The notes under the pieces: model-generated
What the model saw: only the letters and a program-made list of their open reading frames with translations
Told to the model about the DNA's origin: nothing
Database searches by the model: none
Source of the DNA: Periconia sp. R9002
Lineage: Eukaryota > Ascomycota > Dothideomycetes > Pleosporales > Periconiaceae
NCBI GenBank assembly: GCA_023627715.1
Contig: JAMAHW010000040.1
Span: forward strand, 186,001-250,000
DNA: 64,000 nucleotides
Reading direction: 5' to 3'
Position numbers and translations under genes: made by a program
Part shown: positions 21,819 to 33,964 of the stretch, piece by piece
Layout: each line of letters starts with the position of its first letter
How positions within the stretch are numbered: the stretch's first letter is position 1

Positions 21819-24800
21819 GGCGAGAACTCCATGCTCACGCAGCAACTTTTCAGTCCCTATTCTACTGTGGTAGGAATTATCCTTCATATAGGATAACAAT
21901 GCTTTTTGGAAATTGCTGGGCATACATTCGTTGATGATATCGAGTTGGAACATGTCTATGAAAAAACGGGATGGGATATTTTGTAGAACAGCACGTGCCA
22001 ACAAACACTGCTGGAACTCAATAGGGATAGGCTTTTGTTCAAGCTTTTCCAGAAGTTGGCGCCCCTTTGAAATGTCAGATTTATGTTCCGTGATCCATAA
22101 GTTGAGTCGCGCCACGTCATTGTACATATCGAAGTCGCTTGGTAGGTCCTTGAGGCGATTCCGTAAGCATTCAAATACGCCTGCATATGCTTGATATGCT
22201 GCGACCTTGGTCAATGGAGATGAATGAACAAGTGCATCGATGACATCGACTTCAGCATGCTCAATAAGACGTAAAGTAAACCTCTCGATCTTAGGGTTGT
22301 CGCTACAGTACTTGTACCGTAGCAAGTCGTCCCCAGCGTCTTTATCTGACATTGACGACTTTGTGAAGATTGCTTTGAGTATTATGTTTCCCGAAATCTT
22401 GACGTTATCTTTGCGGTATCTCAATATGTTTATAAGATGAACATACCCCGATTCTGCATTCGAGGGTATAGACTCCAGATCTGTCTCATTGATGGGGCCA
22501 GCGTGTTGTTCCAAAGCCGCAAGATTTTTGAGCTTCCAACTACGGAAAGCATCAGGATCTCCCATACTGGTCTCAAGATACAATTCGCTGCTGATATGTG
22601 GAGGTATATCTTGCCTGTAGTATAACAGTGGAAGAATGCCGTTTTCTTCCGAAAGCAGAATCTCGAGTGCTCGCGCGCCGATTGGTAAGGACACTTTTGG
22701 GCTATCGATCAACGTGGAAAGAATGTCCGCGTGGAGATCCAGAGGCAAACGACATTTGGCCCTTGGATGAGACTGTCCGCAGGCAACCAACTTGTTATCC
22801 CGGAGTTCTGCGAGCGCAACTAGCGCATCATCTTCAATAAGCCATTCAGGCTTCGCGAAACGGACAAGAACTTTCACAACCAGCCACAATTCGTGCTTAC
22901 AATCTTTCAAAACAGAGGCAAGCAGACTGGATGTAATAAAATCTTGGGGGTTTTTGGCTATCTCGAGGAGCGCGGTTAATTCTTTAGCATCCCACTTAGC
23001 CGCACTTATCACTGCCTCGGGAGTGACAACCACGTGGTCGGCATTTTCCTCAAAAATCACCCTTATGGTGCTGCTATTAGACTTGTTATCAAAATCCAAG
23101 CGATGATCTCTCAAAGCGTCCAGGATGTCGCCACGATTGTCAACTGGTGTCTCGCAGTGTTTGATGAGTGTTCTTAAACCCTCCGGGCTCGTGAACACGT
23201 GCGAGGCTGCCAGTAGTTCCGTTGTGGAAATCCGGAGATCATCGTCCAAGAAGGAAAAAATAAATGTTGAATAGTTCTGATCTGCAGATAGGAGAGGCAA
23301 AAGGGATATGTCTTTATCACGGTCTGCTAGCAAATTGGGCGCCCTTTGCCTATCCATTAGGTCAATTAGCGATTTTTTGCTCACGCCCCTAGATATGACC
23401 TTCGACGAGATATTTATCAAAGTACGTGATGGGAGGAGGTATGGAGGAGCCGGATCCCAAGTGGGCTTTGGTGCTGTTTTCAGTTGTTGCTCGAAAATCA
23501 CGCGGAAACAAAGTCTCCCATTGTCATCTTGGGAGATACTCGTTAACATACGCTTTGCTTGTTCATATTTGGGCAGATAACCCATGCTCTTTTTCAGGCG
23601 CTCCGAACTCGCAATCGTTATTTCCGCATTCGGTCCATGAATGAAACTATGACACTCAACCAAAGACCTCATTTTGTTCGAAGCTTCTTCCCATTCATTC
23701 CAATCCATGAAAATGTTTGCCATTTCCGCCAAAGCTTCGGTTTTTATTAAAACCAGTGCTTTCTCGGAATCTTGCAAGTCTGTTGCATGTGGAGCGTGAT
23801 TTCCCATCAACTTCAAAGCTTCCTTCTCCTCGTGGTGGAAATCTGTTTCCCAGCTCAAGATAAGAGGGAACTCCCTCGAACGTGGTTCGAAATCATTGTA
23901 AATTGGTTTCCATGGTACCCAGTGGGGATAGAATCTGCCGCTGGGAGTCTCGATTTCTTGTGTCTGGAGAAGATGACAATCAATGACTGAAACGACGCGA
24001 AGGTAGTAGGTACAAGGTCTTGTAAAAACTACTCTTCTGAGCACGGGGAGGAATAAAACAATGTCCCCTTCTTCTATCTTTTCTGGGAGAGCACTTGTTC
24101 TAATCCTTTGATCCCATTGGTACTTTTTGCCCAATTGCACCGATGCTCGCATTGATACAATCTGGAACTCTTGTCTTAACCACCACATGTGTTCATGTGA
24201 CGAGGATTGTACCTTTCCTATATCTTCGAATTGGTTTCGTACCAACATTGTCCGGCCCGAAGGCGACGTCAAAACGATTGCTTCTTCACCAAATATAGCT
24301 CTTCCTAGCTCATCGAATAAGTCATTCCACGTCTTTCCGTAATCCGGTCGTAGTGCGGTCATCGCTGTGCTATCAGAACACAGGCCCCATAGAGCGAAAA
24401 TTTTATCTCGGGGGTCAATAGCATCAGATGCGTAAAACTGTTGGACAAGATTGACCAGCGTGTCGATGCTCAAGTGAGGCTGGCCTTTGAGGTTTTCTCG
24501 GTGGGCAGAGACCTGCACGAGTAAGATGAATGCCGCCATGCGACTCTGTAATATCTCATCATTAAAAGCTGGAAGACCTTCCACACCTGAGACAAATGTT
24601 GCAGATTGAACTTCCGAATGACCGCATTTGTATACCAAGTTGCGTGCTGCAGTTATCTCTTGGAGAATCTAATTTTAGAGTTAGCTTTTTCACCGATATA
24701 TGAAGGGAGGATTATAGGGCTAAGGGCTTTCGTTCCTCTGACGTACCCACATGCGTCGAAAGTATGCTCGATTAAGCAATGTAGAGACTGCTCTAACCGC

Positions 24801-25447
24801 TTGTACATCATATGTTTTGAAGATATCCCATTTTTCCAATGTGCTGTTATCACTTTCTTCTAATGTCCTATTATCACTTCGCGAAGGTTCAAAAACAATT
24901 CGATCTGCCAGCTGATTTTGCGATTGTTGCTGCTGCGCGATAGTCTTTAACTTTTCGAAAGCAAGTGCGCTATCGTCTGCTTCTTCCCCCAACCAGGCCA
25001 CGACGCGGCTCGCAAGACCATAAATCCTGGCCATCGCAGCCACCTGCTGTGTCTTTTCTTGGTCATCTTTCTGATTGATACACACAGCGTCGACCCAGAG
25101 TATTCTCTCAAAAAAGGCATCACGGAGTAGCGTTAACGCTGCGTGGAGATTTTGAGTCACTTCCAATTCGAAAGTGTCGTCGTCGATATCGATTTGAATA
25201 GTCTTCGGGTCCTGCGGCGTGCCCCATACGTACGACAGGCATTCGTAAAGGTGCTTCAGCTGATTAGTGCGCCATTAGGCAACTGTATGGAAGCCTTTAC
25301 ACGTACGGATCGATGATGCGCGAGCGGATAATTGATCAGTTTACAATGAATAGGCGCCGAGCGGTCGTCGGCTGGTTGGAGCTTGAGCAGGCGGATATTG
25401 AGATGTGAATCACTATTCAGAAGTGGAGTATAAATGAAAGGCGCCAT
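21744..25447 (-). CDS. HET-domain (heterokaryon incompatibility) protein with helical repeats
   Basis: Exons 25447..25307, 25259..24747, 24668..21744 give 1192 aa. N-terminal HET domain: YECLSYVWG (about 52-60), ILWVDAVCINQKDD (100-113) and ASRVVAWLGEEADD, then MWILQEITAARN across intron 2. HET domains are TIR-related and trigger cell death on non-self fusion. After it: a TPR-like segment (ALAEMANIFMDWNEWEEA) and several copies of short helical units like VTPEAVISAAKWDAKELTALLE, resembling repeats at the C-end of fungal NLRs. No NACHT/NB-ARC P-loop is seen, so this is a HET-plus-repeat architecture without an NTPase. The last 24 codons (21818..21747) are antisense to the rhodopsin-like remnant, so the natural C-terminus may have been lost. 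Large intron-poor third exon. Confidence 0.85.
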
Positions 25448-25584
25448 CGTCGCGCCAGAGACTGAACAGCAGAACAAAATTCGTGGGGAAACGAAGCATA
25501 AAGAGAGGAGACACAGGGTGACAGGCAGCAGGAGATGATTTCCCCGCTCCCAAGCGAGCTTGATGCCTTGCTGCCTGTCAGCCA

Positions 25585-25634
25585 TTCAGCCTTGCATGCC
25601 GGTTATGTGGTGGCTCGACGCATGCAAGGCTGAA
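25585..25634. repeat. Perfect 15-bp inverted repeat with 20-nt loop
   Basis: Arms TTCAGCCTTGCATGC (25585..25599) and GCATGCAAGGCTGAA (25620..25634). It lies about 140 bp upstream of the HET start codon and could form a hairpin or be a dyad binding site. Confidence 0.8.
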
Positions 25635-26726
25635 AAGCTCGAATTTCGATGTCAGCCTGTCGTGGCGAGTAATGCTCCAGTTTTGACGTAAAGGAAGTCG
25701 ATTTTCCTAGAAACACAGGGCAAATCACGAGCAATCCGGCAATTACGGAGAACACAGCTTTCGTTAGAGTCGTTCACACAAGGCAAATATCCCCTTTAAC
25801 ATGAACGAACCTTCAGCAAATTGCAATATACATTCAGATAGATATTAGATAAGGAAGCTCTGTTGGGAAAGAATATCCCGAAGCAAATCTGAAAGAGATA
25901 GCTTGTCTGAATTTCGAACAAGACAGAAAGACAGCGCACGAGACGAGAAAGGAAAACTATAAGCTTTCTCTTTTGATTGTATGTATATATATCACTGCAA
26001 CGAACTAATTTCTTCTTCTTTGACAGAAATACTAAACAGCACAAAAAAGATCCAAGACACGCGCTTCAACGCACAAGGCAAAGAGGCTCGTCCATCCACC
26101 GTACGGCTAGGATAGGCTTATATACCTTTGAAATATCAGAAAAGCAACAAAATAAAATATCAGCACCCTCCCGATTCCTTCATCTCTTATTCCAGCCTAC
26201 CCCACTCAAACAAAACAAAAGAAATCTATATCCACCATCCCCTCCCATTAACCCCCTTCACCCATCACCCTCCCCTCCATCACTTTACATCACGTTACCC
26301 TTCCCAAAACCCCCCGAAAAGCAAAGGAAAGACGCAAGACATAATTCCACCCTCAATCCCACAAAAAACACCCTACTATTACCCACCAATCTAAATCTTC
26401 ACAACGCACACAACCATCTCATCTCCTAAAAACTAACGTATCCTGTACCCTCTACCCTCCTTCCCCCCTTTTCGACTCATCCAACGCGGACGAGTGTAGA
26501 AAACTAGGAGTGTGGGTAAATGAGCGGCAGCATGGAGGAGAGGGGGTATGGGATGTAACAGGCAGATCAAGTTTGAGCTATTCATTCACTCTGGTAGATA
26601 TCCTTCTGTGGACCTTGAGAGGGCGTATTTGGAGTGGGAATTTATACGCGGGGTCTCCACGGGGAAGGAAAGCGGGAATTTAGAAATACGTTACCCTCAA
26701 CGAAATAAATATATACGCACAGAGGA

Positions 26727-26777
26727 GGGGGGGGGGGGGGGGGGGGCAAGACAAATAAACNNNNNNNNNNGGGGGGG
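26727..26777. other. 20-nt G homopolymer and 10-N assembly gap
   Basis: G run at 26727..26746, N at 26761..26770, then seven more G. Both flanks read G(n)CAA, suggesting an unresolved G-rich repeat. Confidence 0.95.
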
Positions 26778-27015
26778 CAATCTCACTTCTACGCCGACAA
26801 ACATCTACATGATACAACACCATCCAAGCAGCGGACGGGAGATTTACGTGCGCATTTTTGCGGCCGAAGGAAACGATTTGCCCCGTTTTTGTTCTTCTAT
26901 GGGGAATGCTGCGGATCTATTCTATTTTCTATGCGCGATGACGTTGTTGGAATTTTCATCGTGTGACCAACGGCAACACTTCCACTCTGCCAAAGAGAAG
27001 TGGCTAGGAAAGTAG

Positions 27016-28730
27016 CTAAAGCGCATACCGAAACCCCTTCCCCTCTTGATCCGTCAAATCCTTAAACCCATCCCTCACAGCGTCATCCCCAACCACGCCA
27101 CCATACACACGATCCCGCCTCATATTCTCAAACTTCATATACGCCGCCAGCGCGGCCGCAAGCACGACGATACCCGCATAACAAACGATGAGACCCGTGA
27201 GAGCGGAGAAATAGCGAGGCGCTTCGCGGGCGAAGAAGATGTTGGAGCCGGCGATGTTACCGGCGGCGTAGAAGAGGAACCACATTCCGTTCGCGGTGGA
27301 GCGTTTGGTGTGGCCGGCGATGTTTGTGGTGAGGAGGTTCCAGCAGAGGATGACGGGCCCGCCGATGAGGTACTGCAGCCAGGTGCAGCCGACGAGGCTC
27401 CAGCGGTGGGAGAGCGGGGTGAGGCGGATGCCGATGAGGCCGCCGAGGGGCGGGAGGCAGATGAGGGCGAGCACGATGCAGCGCGAGTCGCGGAAGTAGC
27501 CGGCGGCGAGACCCGCGAGGGGCACGAGGAAGAGCTCGAAGGCGCCGGTGGGGAGTTGCAGGAGGGTGGCGGTGATGCCGGAGAAGCCGTAGCCTTTGAT
27601 GAGGGAGGAGGCGAAATTGGAGACGCCGCCGTTGACGACGCCGCAGGCGAGGCCGATGAGGGCGAGTGCGTGGACTTTGGGGTCGAGCAGGGCTTCGAGG
27701 GCTTGGTGCTTGCGGAAGTGTTTGGTTTTGACGCCGATGTTGTTGGCGGCGATGCGGTCGATGGCTACGATGCGCTGCTTGTGGGTGAGGAAACGCGCGT
27801 TGGAGGGCGAGTCGGGCATGATGTAGAGGAAGACCCAGGCCCAGACGAAGTTGATGAGGCCGATGACGAGGAAGATGAGTTGCCAGGTTTTGATGTTGGG
27901 GTTGTGGGCGTGGCCGAGGCCGTAGCCTAGGAGGGCGCCGACCATGGTGGCCATGCCGTTGAAGGCGAGGAAGATGCACATGCGGAGGGGTTGTTCTTCG
28001 CGAGTGTAGAACATGCTCACGATCATCATGATGGCCGGGGAGATGCTGGCTTCGAACATGCCGAGGAGGAAGCGTAGGACGAGGATGCCTGCGTAGTTTT
28101 TGGCGGCTACATGGCAGCACAGGATGATGGACCAGGCAAGGATCATGCTTCCCGTGTACTTCGATACGGGGAGTCGCTGGATGAGATAGTTGGCTGGGAG
28201 CGCCCAGAACACATAGCCAAAGTTGAAGATGGCGGCCGTCCAGCTGTATCTTTGGCCTTGGAGACCCAGATCAGGGATGAGTGAATATCTAAGTTGCGCA
28301 ATGTTAGTTGAATGTAAGCAGGAAGGCTTCAGCACATTATCAGCGTCTCAATTTGCCCTGTTACGTGCTCTCTCCACGACTAACGACTCTTTATCTAGGA
28401 TAGAACGTACGCGGAAGCATAATTAAGTGACAGCTTGTCGAGAAATTGAATGCAGTACGTTATGCAGATCTGCCATTATCGTCAGTCATTAGAAGGTCAG
28501 AAACGTCAAGACTGGATGTGCGGATCAAAACTCACTATAGGCATAATGACTCGATCAATCTTCCTCAAAACGATTTTCCTTTCCGCGTCCAGCTCCTCGC
28601 GTGAATACTGCTGGACTTCAAGATACAGATCTGCGCCAATATCACGCATCTGCTTTTCCGCCTCGAGATTCCCCTCGTGCACGCTGGGCGCAGCGGCCGT
28701 AACCTCGTCGGATTTCTCTTTTTCCGCCAT
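27016..28730 (-). CDS. MFS transporter, Dal5/allantoate permease-like (ACS family)
   Basis: Plasma-membrane carrier, probably proton-coupled uptake of an organic anion such as allantoate, nicotinate or another carboxylate; substrate not readable. Exons 28730..28536, 28469..28411, 28288..27016 give 508 aa. Cytosolic N-terminus, then RKIDRVIMPIICITYCIQFLDK, the family-typical start of TM1 (R-x-D-x-x-x-x-P...Q-x-LDK), NYASAYSLIPDLGLQGQRYSW, GYVFWALPANYLIQRLP, and FLLGMFEASISPA, all ACS landmarks; about 12 TM segments in total. The 59-nt exon 2 is needed to keep TM1. The coding region is strikingly GC-rich at third positions compared with the HET gene, creating a 294-codon mirror ORF on the plus strand. 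Confidence 0.9.
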
Positions 28731-29449
28731 TCCGAAAGATTTAGAATTTCACCGACGCGTACAGTAGCAGATTCGTGGTATTTTAAATCCGGGGAAGCGA
28801 AAGGATTGCGGGGAAACCGATGAAGACAGGCCGCAAGATCTCAACGCTTGGGACACGGTTGAACCCTCCAAAATCCAATGGGTCTTCGGGAGCTTGATCA
28901 ATCATCGAGGCACACCCTGCTTTTGAACCATAGTTCCTCCCACTCTTGGCACCATGAATCATAATGCGGTAGAGGCATTCGGTACAATTACGCAGTATCG
29001 AGGATCCTTATCATCAGTCAGGTGATGCCTATCGCGACCCTTGTTAGCTAGTAGTTCGTTGAGATGCCTTGGATCCTTCGGGTGCGCCCAATCAGGTAAC
29101 TCTATGCGCAGAACTTATTCAGATATCTATCAAGAGGGACCGCACGTGGTATGCATTGCACTCTTTTTTGTCTGGGCAAGGATAGCATGGGTATCACTTC
29201 GGTACTATTTTTTTATGCCTATATAATGATATGATTGCCCTGCAACAAATCCACAATCAGGGGCAACACACCTGTAGTTACAATGCTAGGAGAGGTTAAG
29301 GAATCAGGATGGAAATCGGGCCGTCGCCGCTTCAGGAAGAAATCATTGAGCGTAGAATTGTATTTCACATTTGCTTCAGTATTGCCAACCCAGCTATATC
29401 ATCTGGGTCCGCACACTCGTAACAATGTCGCAATCTGCTAGATTGAGGC
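28731..29449. other. Intergenic
   Basis: 5' flank of the MFS gene and 3' flank of the STRAP-like gene. No coding sequence recognised. Confidence 0.5.
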
Positions 29450-30477
29450 TTACTTCCACAGACCATAGGCGCCGCTTGTAAACTTCCAGAGCTTAATGGT
29501 ACCGTCCTCGCTGCCAGTCGCATACAGTTTTCCATCTGGCGAAAAGCTCGACGACCAAATGGGTCCGTGATGGCCCTTGTTCGTCTCCAATTCCTTCTCC
29601 TCGTCGAAATCCCAGACCCTGACCCAGGTGTCGTTCTGGTTGCTACCGCCAGTAACGAACTTGCGCTGTCCACTGTGCATGGCAACGCTGGCAATCTCGT
29701 AGTCCGTCTTGATGCTCTTGATCAACGATGCGGGGGAGAGGCTGTTGAAGAAGTAGACGCTTTTTCCAGCTGCTACACTCAGGACGCCGTCCGTGGAGGT
29801 GTTATCCAACTCGCACGTGCCCACCACGCCTTCCACCGCGTATTCGCCAATGGTCGATTGCTGTCGAAGATCCCACCACCGGATCTTCTTATCCTCGGCT
29901 GCTGTGATGAGGATGTTGGGGTCAGATGCCCATACAATCGACTTGATAGTTCCAGTGTGCACGCCAGCGCCAATTTCATAGCTGAAAGGCGTTGCTTGCG
30001 CAGATGTAGAGTTGTCGTTCCGAGATAGATCGAAAATGCGCAACTTCTTCTCCATGCCTCCCGTTGCCAAGATCTGAGGGGATTCCTGGTTCGGGAAGGC
30101 GACAGCTCGAACAATATGATTGTGAGAAAGGGTATGAAGCGCTTCGCCAGTGTGGGTGTCCCAGACTTTGCTGTACACTCCCGTTAGTGGTGCGCATAGA
30201 AGGGCTGGTGGTAGGCATACGCAGAGAAATCGGCTGAACCTGTCGCAGCCAGCGTGGCATCAGACGACAGCCTTGCCTGCCACACAGCACCCTTGTGGCC
30301 CAGGAATGTGCCGATCCAGTCGCCGGTTATGCCATCCCTCAGCATGGGATTTCCATCCTTGCAGGCTGAGATGATGTAGTATTGGTCGTCCTTGTTCAGG
30401 GCCGAGAAGTGTATGTGGGGGACGGGGCGCGAGTGGCCGTGGCAGGTGAGGGGTACCACTTTTGTTGTCTCGGGCAT
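29450..30477 (-). CDS. STRAP/UNRIP-like WD40 repeat protein
   Basis: Scaffold protein of the serine-threonine kinase receptor-associated (STRAP/UNRIP) family. Exons 30477..30221 and 30170..29450 (50-nt intron, phase 2), 325 aa. Seven WD40 blades are expected; visible repeats include [14 protein letters not shown]...[27 protein letters not shown]...[44 protein letters not shown] and [15 protein letters not shown]...[11 protein letters not shown]. The opening H-G-H-S-R-P-V and the NPMLRDG...[15 protein letters not shown] segment are characteristic of STRAP. Metazoan STRAP joins SMN/UNR complexes; in fungi the role is less clear. Looks intact and conserved. Confidence 0.88.
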
Positions 30478-31462
30478 GGTGCAAGCTCAGATATTGACGC
30501 GACGAAGGGAGCGACAAAAAAGGAGCGGTTAAGTATATAAAAAGTTGATCAGGGGTCGAGGAGGGGCACAAGGCAGGAGATTTGCAAAGGACCGGAGATT
30601 GTTCGGTGGCAGAGCCAAAAGGGAAAAGTCGAGAAGGAGCAGTGAAGAGGTCTTCTAGATACACAGAGAAACAGAGACAGTCGCGTGGAGAATAAGCAGG
30701 AGAGTCGTTATGGTCGTAAACGTCGTTAGTTGGGTGAAGATGCACATAACATGAGGAGTTGAAACACCGCGGAATGCGGTGAAGTCGGTGCTAGTGGCGG
30801 CAGATTGATATTCCGCCATCTCGTCTTGACTAAGCTGCATATACGCCAACCCGCATTAGATTCGCATCACGTGCTTCAAAGACTCGATGGCCGTGCGACC
30901 AGTCGACATCCATTGTCGATTGAGGAAATGAAAAAATCCGGCGTTGACTATTTTCAGTATCACATGTGTAGACTCTTCTTCCAAACACCCCTCTCATTAA
31001 TAAGCATGGCCGTAGGTACATCAAATTTCATTTTACTTCCATGCACATGTGTTCTCTGATCTTCGTACAAAAAGGGTGGGAGATTAATTTGCTTTTCTAT
31101 CCTATCTTAACCTTCTAAATCCCCTTTCCTCAGTATTCTGTACAATGAAAATGTATGAATGGATTTTATAGTACAATAAAGATAGAAATAAACCCCAGCG
31201 TGAACATCCCCCCACAATTGGGGATTGCAAAAGTGCAGGGGGGTATGCAAGATTTCCAACATGTTTACAGTTACAAAAAGATGTGGGGCGTGGTAAACTC
31301 GTTGAGGAGGCCAATGATTTTTGTTTCTCCCCGAGGAGAAATCGACCGAACAGAATGTTCGCTCGCTCGCTTCTCCATCCCTTTTAATTGCCTCTCGTGT
31401 CGTCTTCCCTGAGCATGTGTCATCGTGGTTTCGTGACGATGCCAACAACTGCTCTATCATCT
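30478..31462. other. Intergenic
   Basis: 5' flank of the STRAP-like gene and 3' flank of MDL1. No gene supported. Confidence 0.5.
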
Positions 31463-33964
31463 TCATTGCTTCGGCGTGACCTTGTCCTGGTCTTCACGCT
31501 CCTGCTCCAGTTCACGTCCGCTATCCATATCATCCTCCATCTCCAACTCGGCCTCAATCTCCTCCTCCTCTGTCGGTCGTGAACTGACGTGGTTCGGCGC
31601 TTCGCCACCGCTCAATTGCCACTCCATCAACTTGCTAAACGCGCCGTCCGGATTGGAGCTCAGCTCCTCGTAGGTGCCTTCCTCAGCGACCTGGCCGTCG
31701 GCGCTGATGCAGATGATGCGGTCGGAACGTTTGATGGTGGAGAGACGATGCGCGATGCTGATAGTAGTGTTCTTCTCTTGGAGTAGCTTGCCTAGGGCTT
31801 GATTGACGAGGGTTTCGGATTCGGCATCAAGGGCTGAGGTGGCTTCATCGAGGATAAGGATGTCAGGTTTCTTGATGAGACTGCGAGTTTGGTTAGTGAT
31901 TGTATGGGATGCACATAGAAAGGAAGCCTTACGCTCGTGCGATAGCTATTCGCTGTTTTTGGCCACCGGAGAGTTGAGTTCCGCGAGCACCGACATGAGT
32001 CTCAAGGCCATCGGGCTATATCTCAGTCAGTATGAAAGCTCGTAAAAGTTACAAGGACAGGGGGTATATCGTACGAAGTCGCCGATAAATTCGCAGTTGG
32101 CCTTGCGCGCGGCAGCAATAATTTCAGCGCGAGTCGCATTAGGGACACCATACGCGATGTTTTCTGCTATGGTGCCGGAGAACAAAACGGGTTCCTGGCC
32201 TACAAAACCAATCTTTCTCCGAAGCTGCTTGGCATTCAGCTTAGTGATATCGCGCCCGTTGATGGTGATGGTGCCTTCGGTTGGGACATAGAATCGAAGT
32301 AGCAGACTTGCCACTGTCGACTTGCCTGCTCCGCTAGGGGCTACAATCGCCACGTTGGTGCCCTGCTCGATGGTGAAGTTCAGGTTCTGAAAGATCTTGA
32401 CGGCTGGGCGAGTTGGGTAGCTAAAGCTAACATTCTTAAACTCGATCGGGCCGCGCGCGGATAGCACACGTTCACCCTTTGTTGGTGATATCGTTGGGCT
32501 TCGGTCCTGTAGTTCGAAGAGACGACTTGCAGCTCCCACACCCTTCATCATTTCACCCCAGAATCCAGAGAGGCCGACCATACTAGACCCGGCATAAGCC
32601 GTGTACATGAGGAAAGAAGAAAGTTCGCCGATGGTGATGGTACCGTTCTTAACCATGCCACCTCCCACGTATAGCACAGCAATGACAGTCAAATTGCCCA
32701 TTAAGCCTGTGCTTCCGTAAAAGCTGGCCGCAACGAGAGCCTCTTTCTTTCCTAGAGCAAAAATCCTCTTGATCTGACGATTGTAGCGGCCGGCTTCCTG
32801 GACTTCACCCGCAAAGGCTTGCGCAGTCTTAACATTCCCCAATCTTTCCTCGGCGACCTTGGTCAAGGTACCGAGATTTTTCTGAATTTGTCGGCTGAGG
32901 TTACGGAGCTGGCGACCGGCGACGAAAGCAACGATGGCGACTGGTGGACCGATAATAGCAAGAATTCCCGTTAGTTTGATACTGACCCATCCCATCATAG
33001 CGAACCCGGCAGCACCGCTCACAATAGAGCGTAGACCATCGGACAAGTTCTGGGTGATGCTTTTTCCTACGATGATAGTATCTGATCCGAGACGCGAGAT
33101 GAGGTCACCGACGCGGTTGGCATCGAAGAATTCGGCGTTCTGGATGAAAGTCTTGCGGTAGAGCTGAGATCGAAGGCGGGCGACAATACGTTCACCGACG
33201 ATACGCAGGATGATGATGCGACCAAAATTACAGGCAGCGCCGGTAGCCAGGACACCCGCCAGACCAATATAGAAAGTAGTGATGTCAAGGCCAAACAACA
33301 ACTCCTTGGAGCCTTCCGGCTGGGTTGCGATATCGAGAATTTTGCCAATGGAGAACGGAATCGACATGCTCACAGCGGAAGACATGAGCAAGAACACAAA
33401 AGCCCATGAGAGCGTCTTTGCCTCAGGGCGCGCAATCTTGATCAAGCGCCACATCTCGGCCGCGCCGCCTGCCTTCTTCCCTGAGATCCCGTCCTTGCTG
33501 AGCTTCGCGCTCAGATTGACCTGAGCAGCTGCATTTGCCTTTTCTGACTTTGCAAATCCCAGCTCTTCCGGCACTCCATCGTGCTCTTCCAGATCCACGG
33601 CGCCCTTTTCCTGCATCTCCTGCTTGTACGACTTGCGCACTCTGACAGGCTGCTTCCCCTCATTCTTCTGCGCCTCGTAGAAGGCTCTGGTGGTGGAGAA
33701 CGGCCGGATCAAGGATTGTTGGTAAGTACACCAGACATTGCGACGCGTGTTTGCAGCAGATGCGCGGCTCAGCAAGACGGTAGTAGGGGACGGCGAGGCA
33801 GGTAGGGAGGTGAAGCTTCGCTGTGGTATTATTATGGAGGCGGGCGACGCGACGCCGATTCTCGTAGTTGTGGATATGCGCGGCTGCACATGTATGTGTG
33901 TGAAAATTGTTCCATTGCTGGCAGTTTTCCAGGCCCTCGCAAGGGACGTGGTGGTGGTGGGCAT
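31463..33964 (-). CDS. MDL1: Mitochondrial ABC half-transporter MDL1 (ABCB10-like)
   Basis: Inner-membrane exporter; yeast Mdl1 exports peptides made by matrix proteolysis. Exons 33964..32075, 32015..31933, 31880..31463 give 796 aa. The first 100 residues are rich in Arg/Ser/Thr and lack acids, fitting a mitochondrial targeting sequence. A six-helix ABC transmembrane domain (about 185-480) is followed by one nucleotide-binding domain: Walker A APSGAGKST (about 542-550), Q-loop FVGQEPVLF, signature LSGGQKQR, Walker B ILILDEATSALD and H-loop ISIAHRLST. Walker A begins with Ala instead of the usual Gly. The C-terminal 50 residues are acidic (EEEEIEAELEMEDD) and probably disordered. Shares an 842-bp divergent promoter region with the RNA cyclase gene. 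Confidence 0.93.

Larger units (their letters stand above)
25448..27015. other. Intergenic with hairpin, C-rich tract and assembly gap
   Basis: 5' flank of the HET gene and 3' flank of the MFS gene. Holds a 15-bp inverted repeat (25585..25634), a purine-poor stretch (about 26190-26480) rich in CCC and CATCACC-like words, and a G run with N gap. ORFs here follow composition, not genes. Confidence 0.5.

Noticed and set aside
26548..27015. 155-codon ORF across the N gap
   Set aside because: Runs through the G homopolymer and unknown bases; the reading frame is not meaningful.
27046..27930. 294-codon ORF on the plus strand rich in Glu/Ala/Gly
   Set aside because: It is the mirror frame of the GC-rich MFS transporter gene; composition follows the transporter codons and it has no domain.
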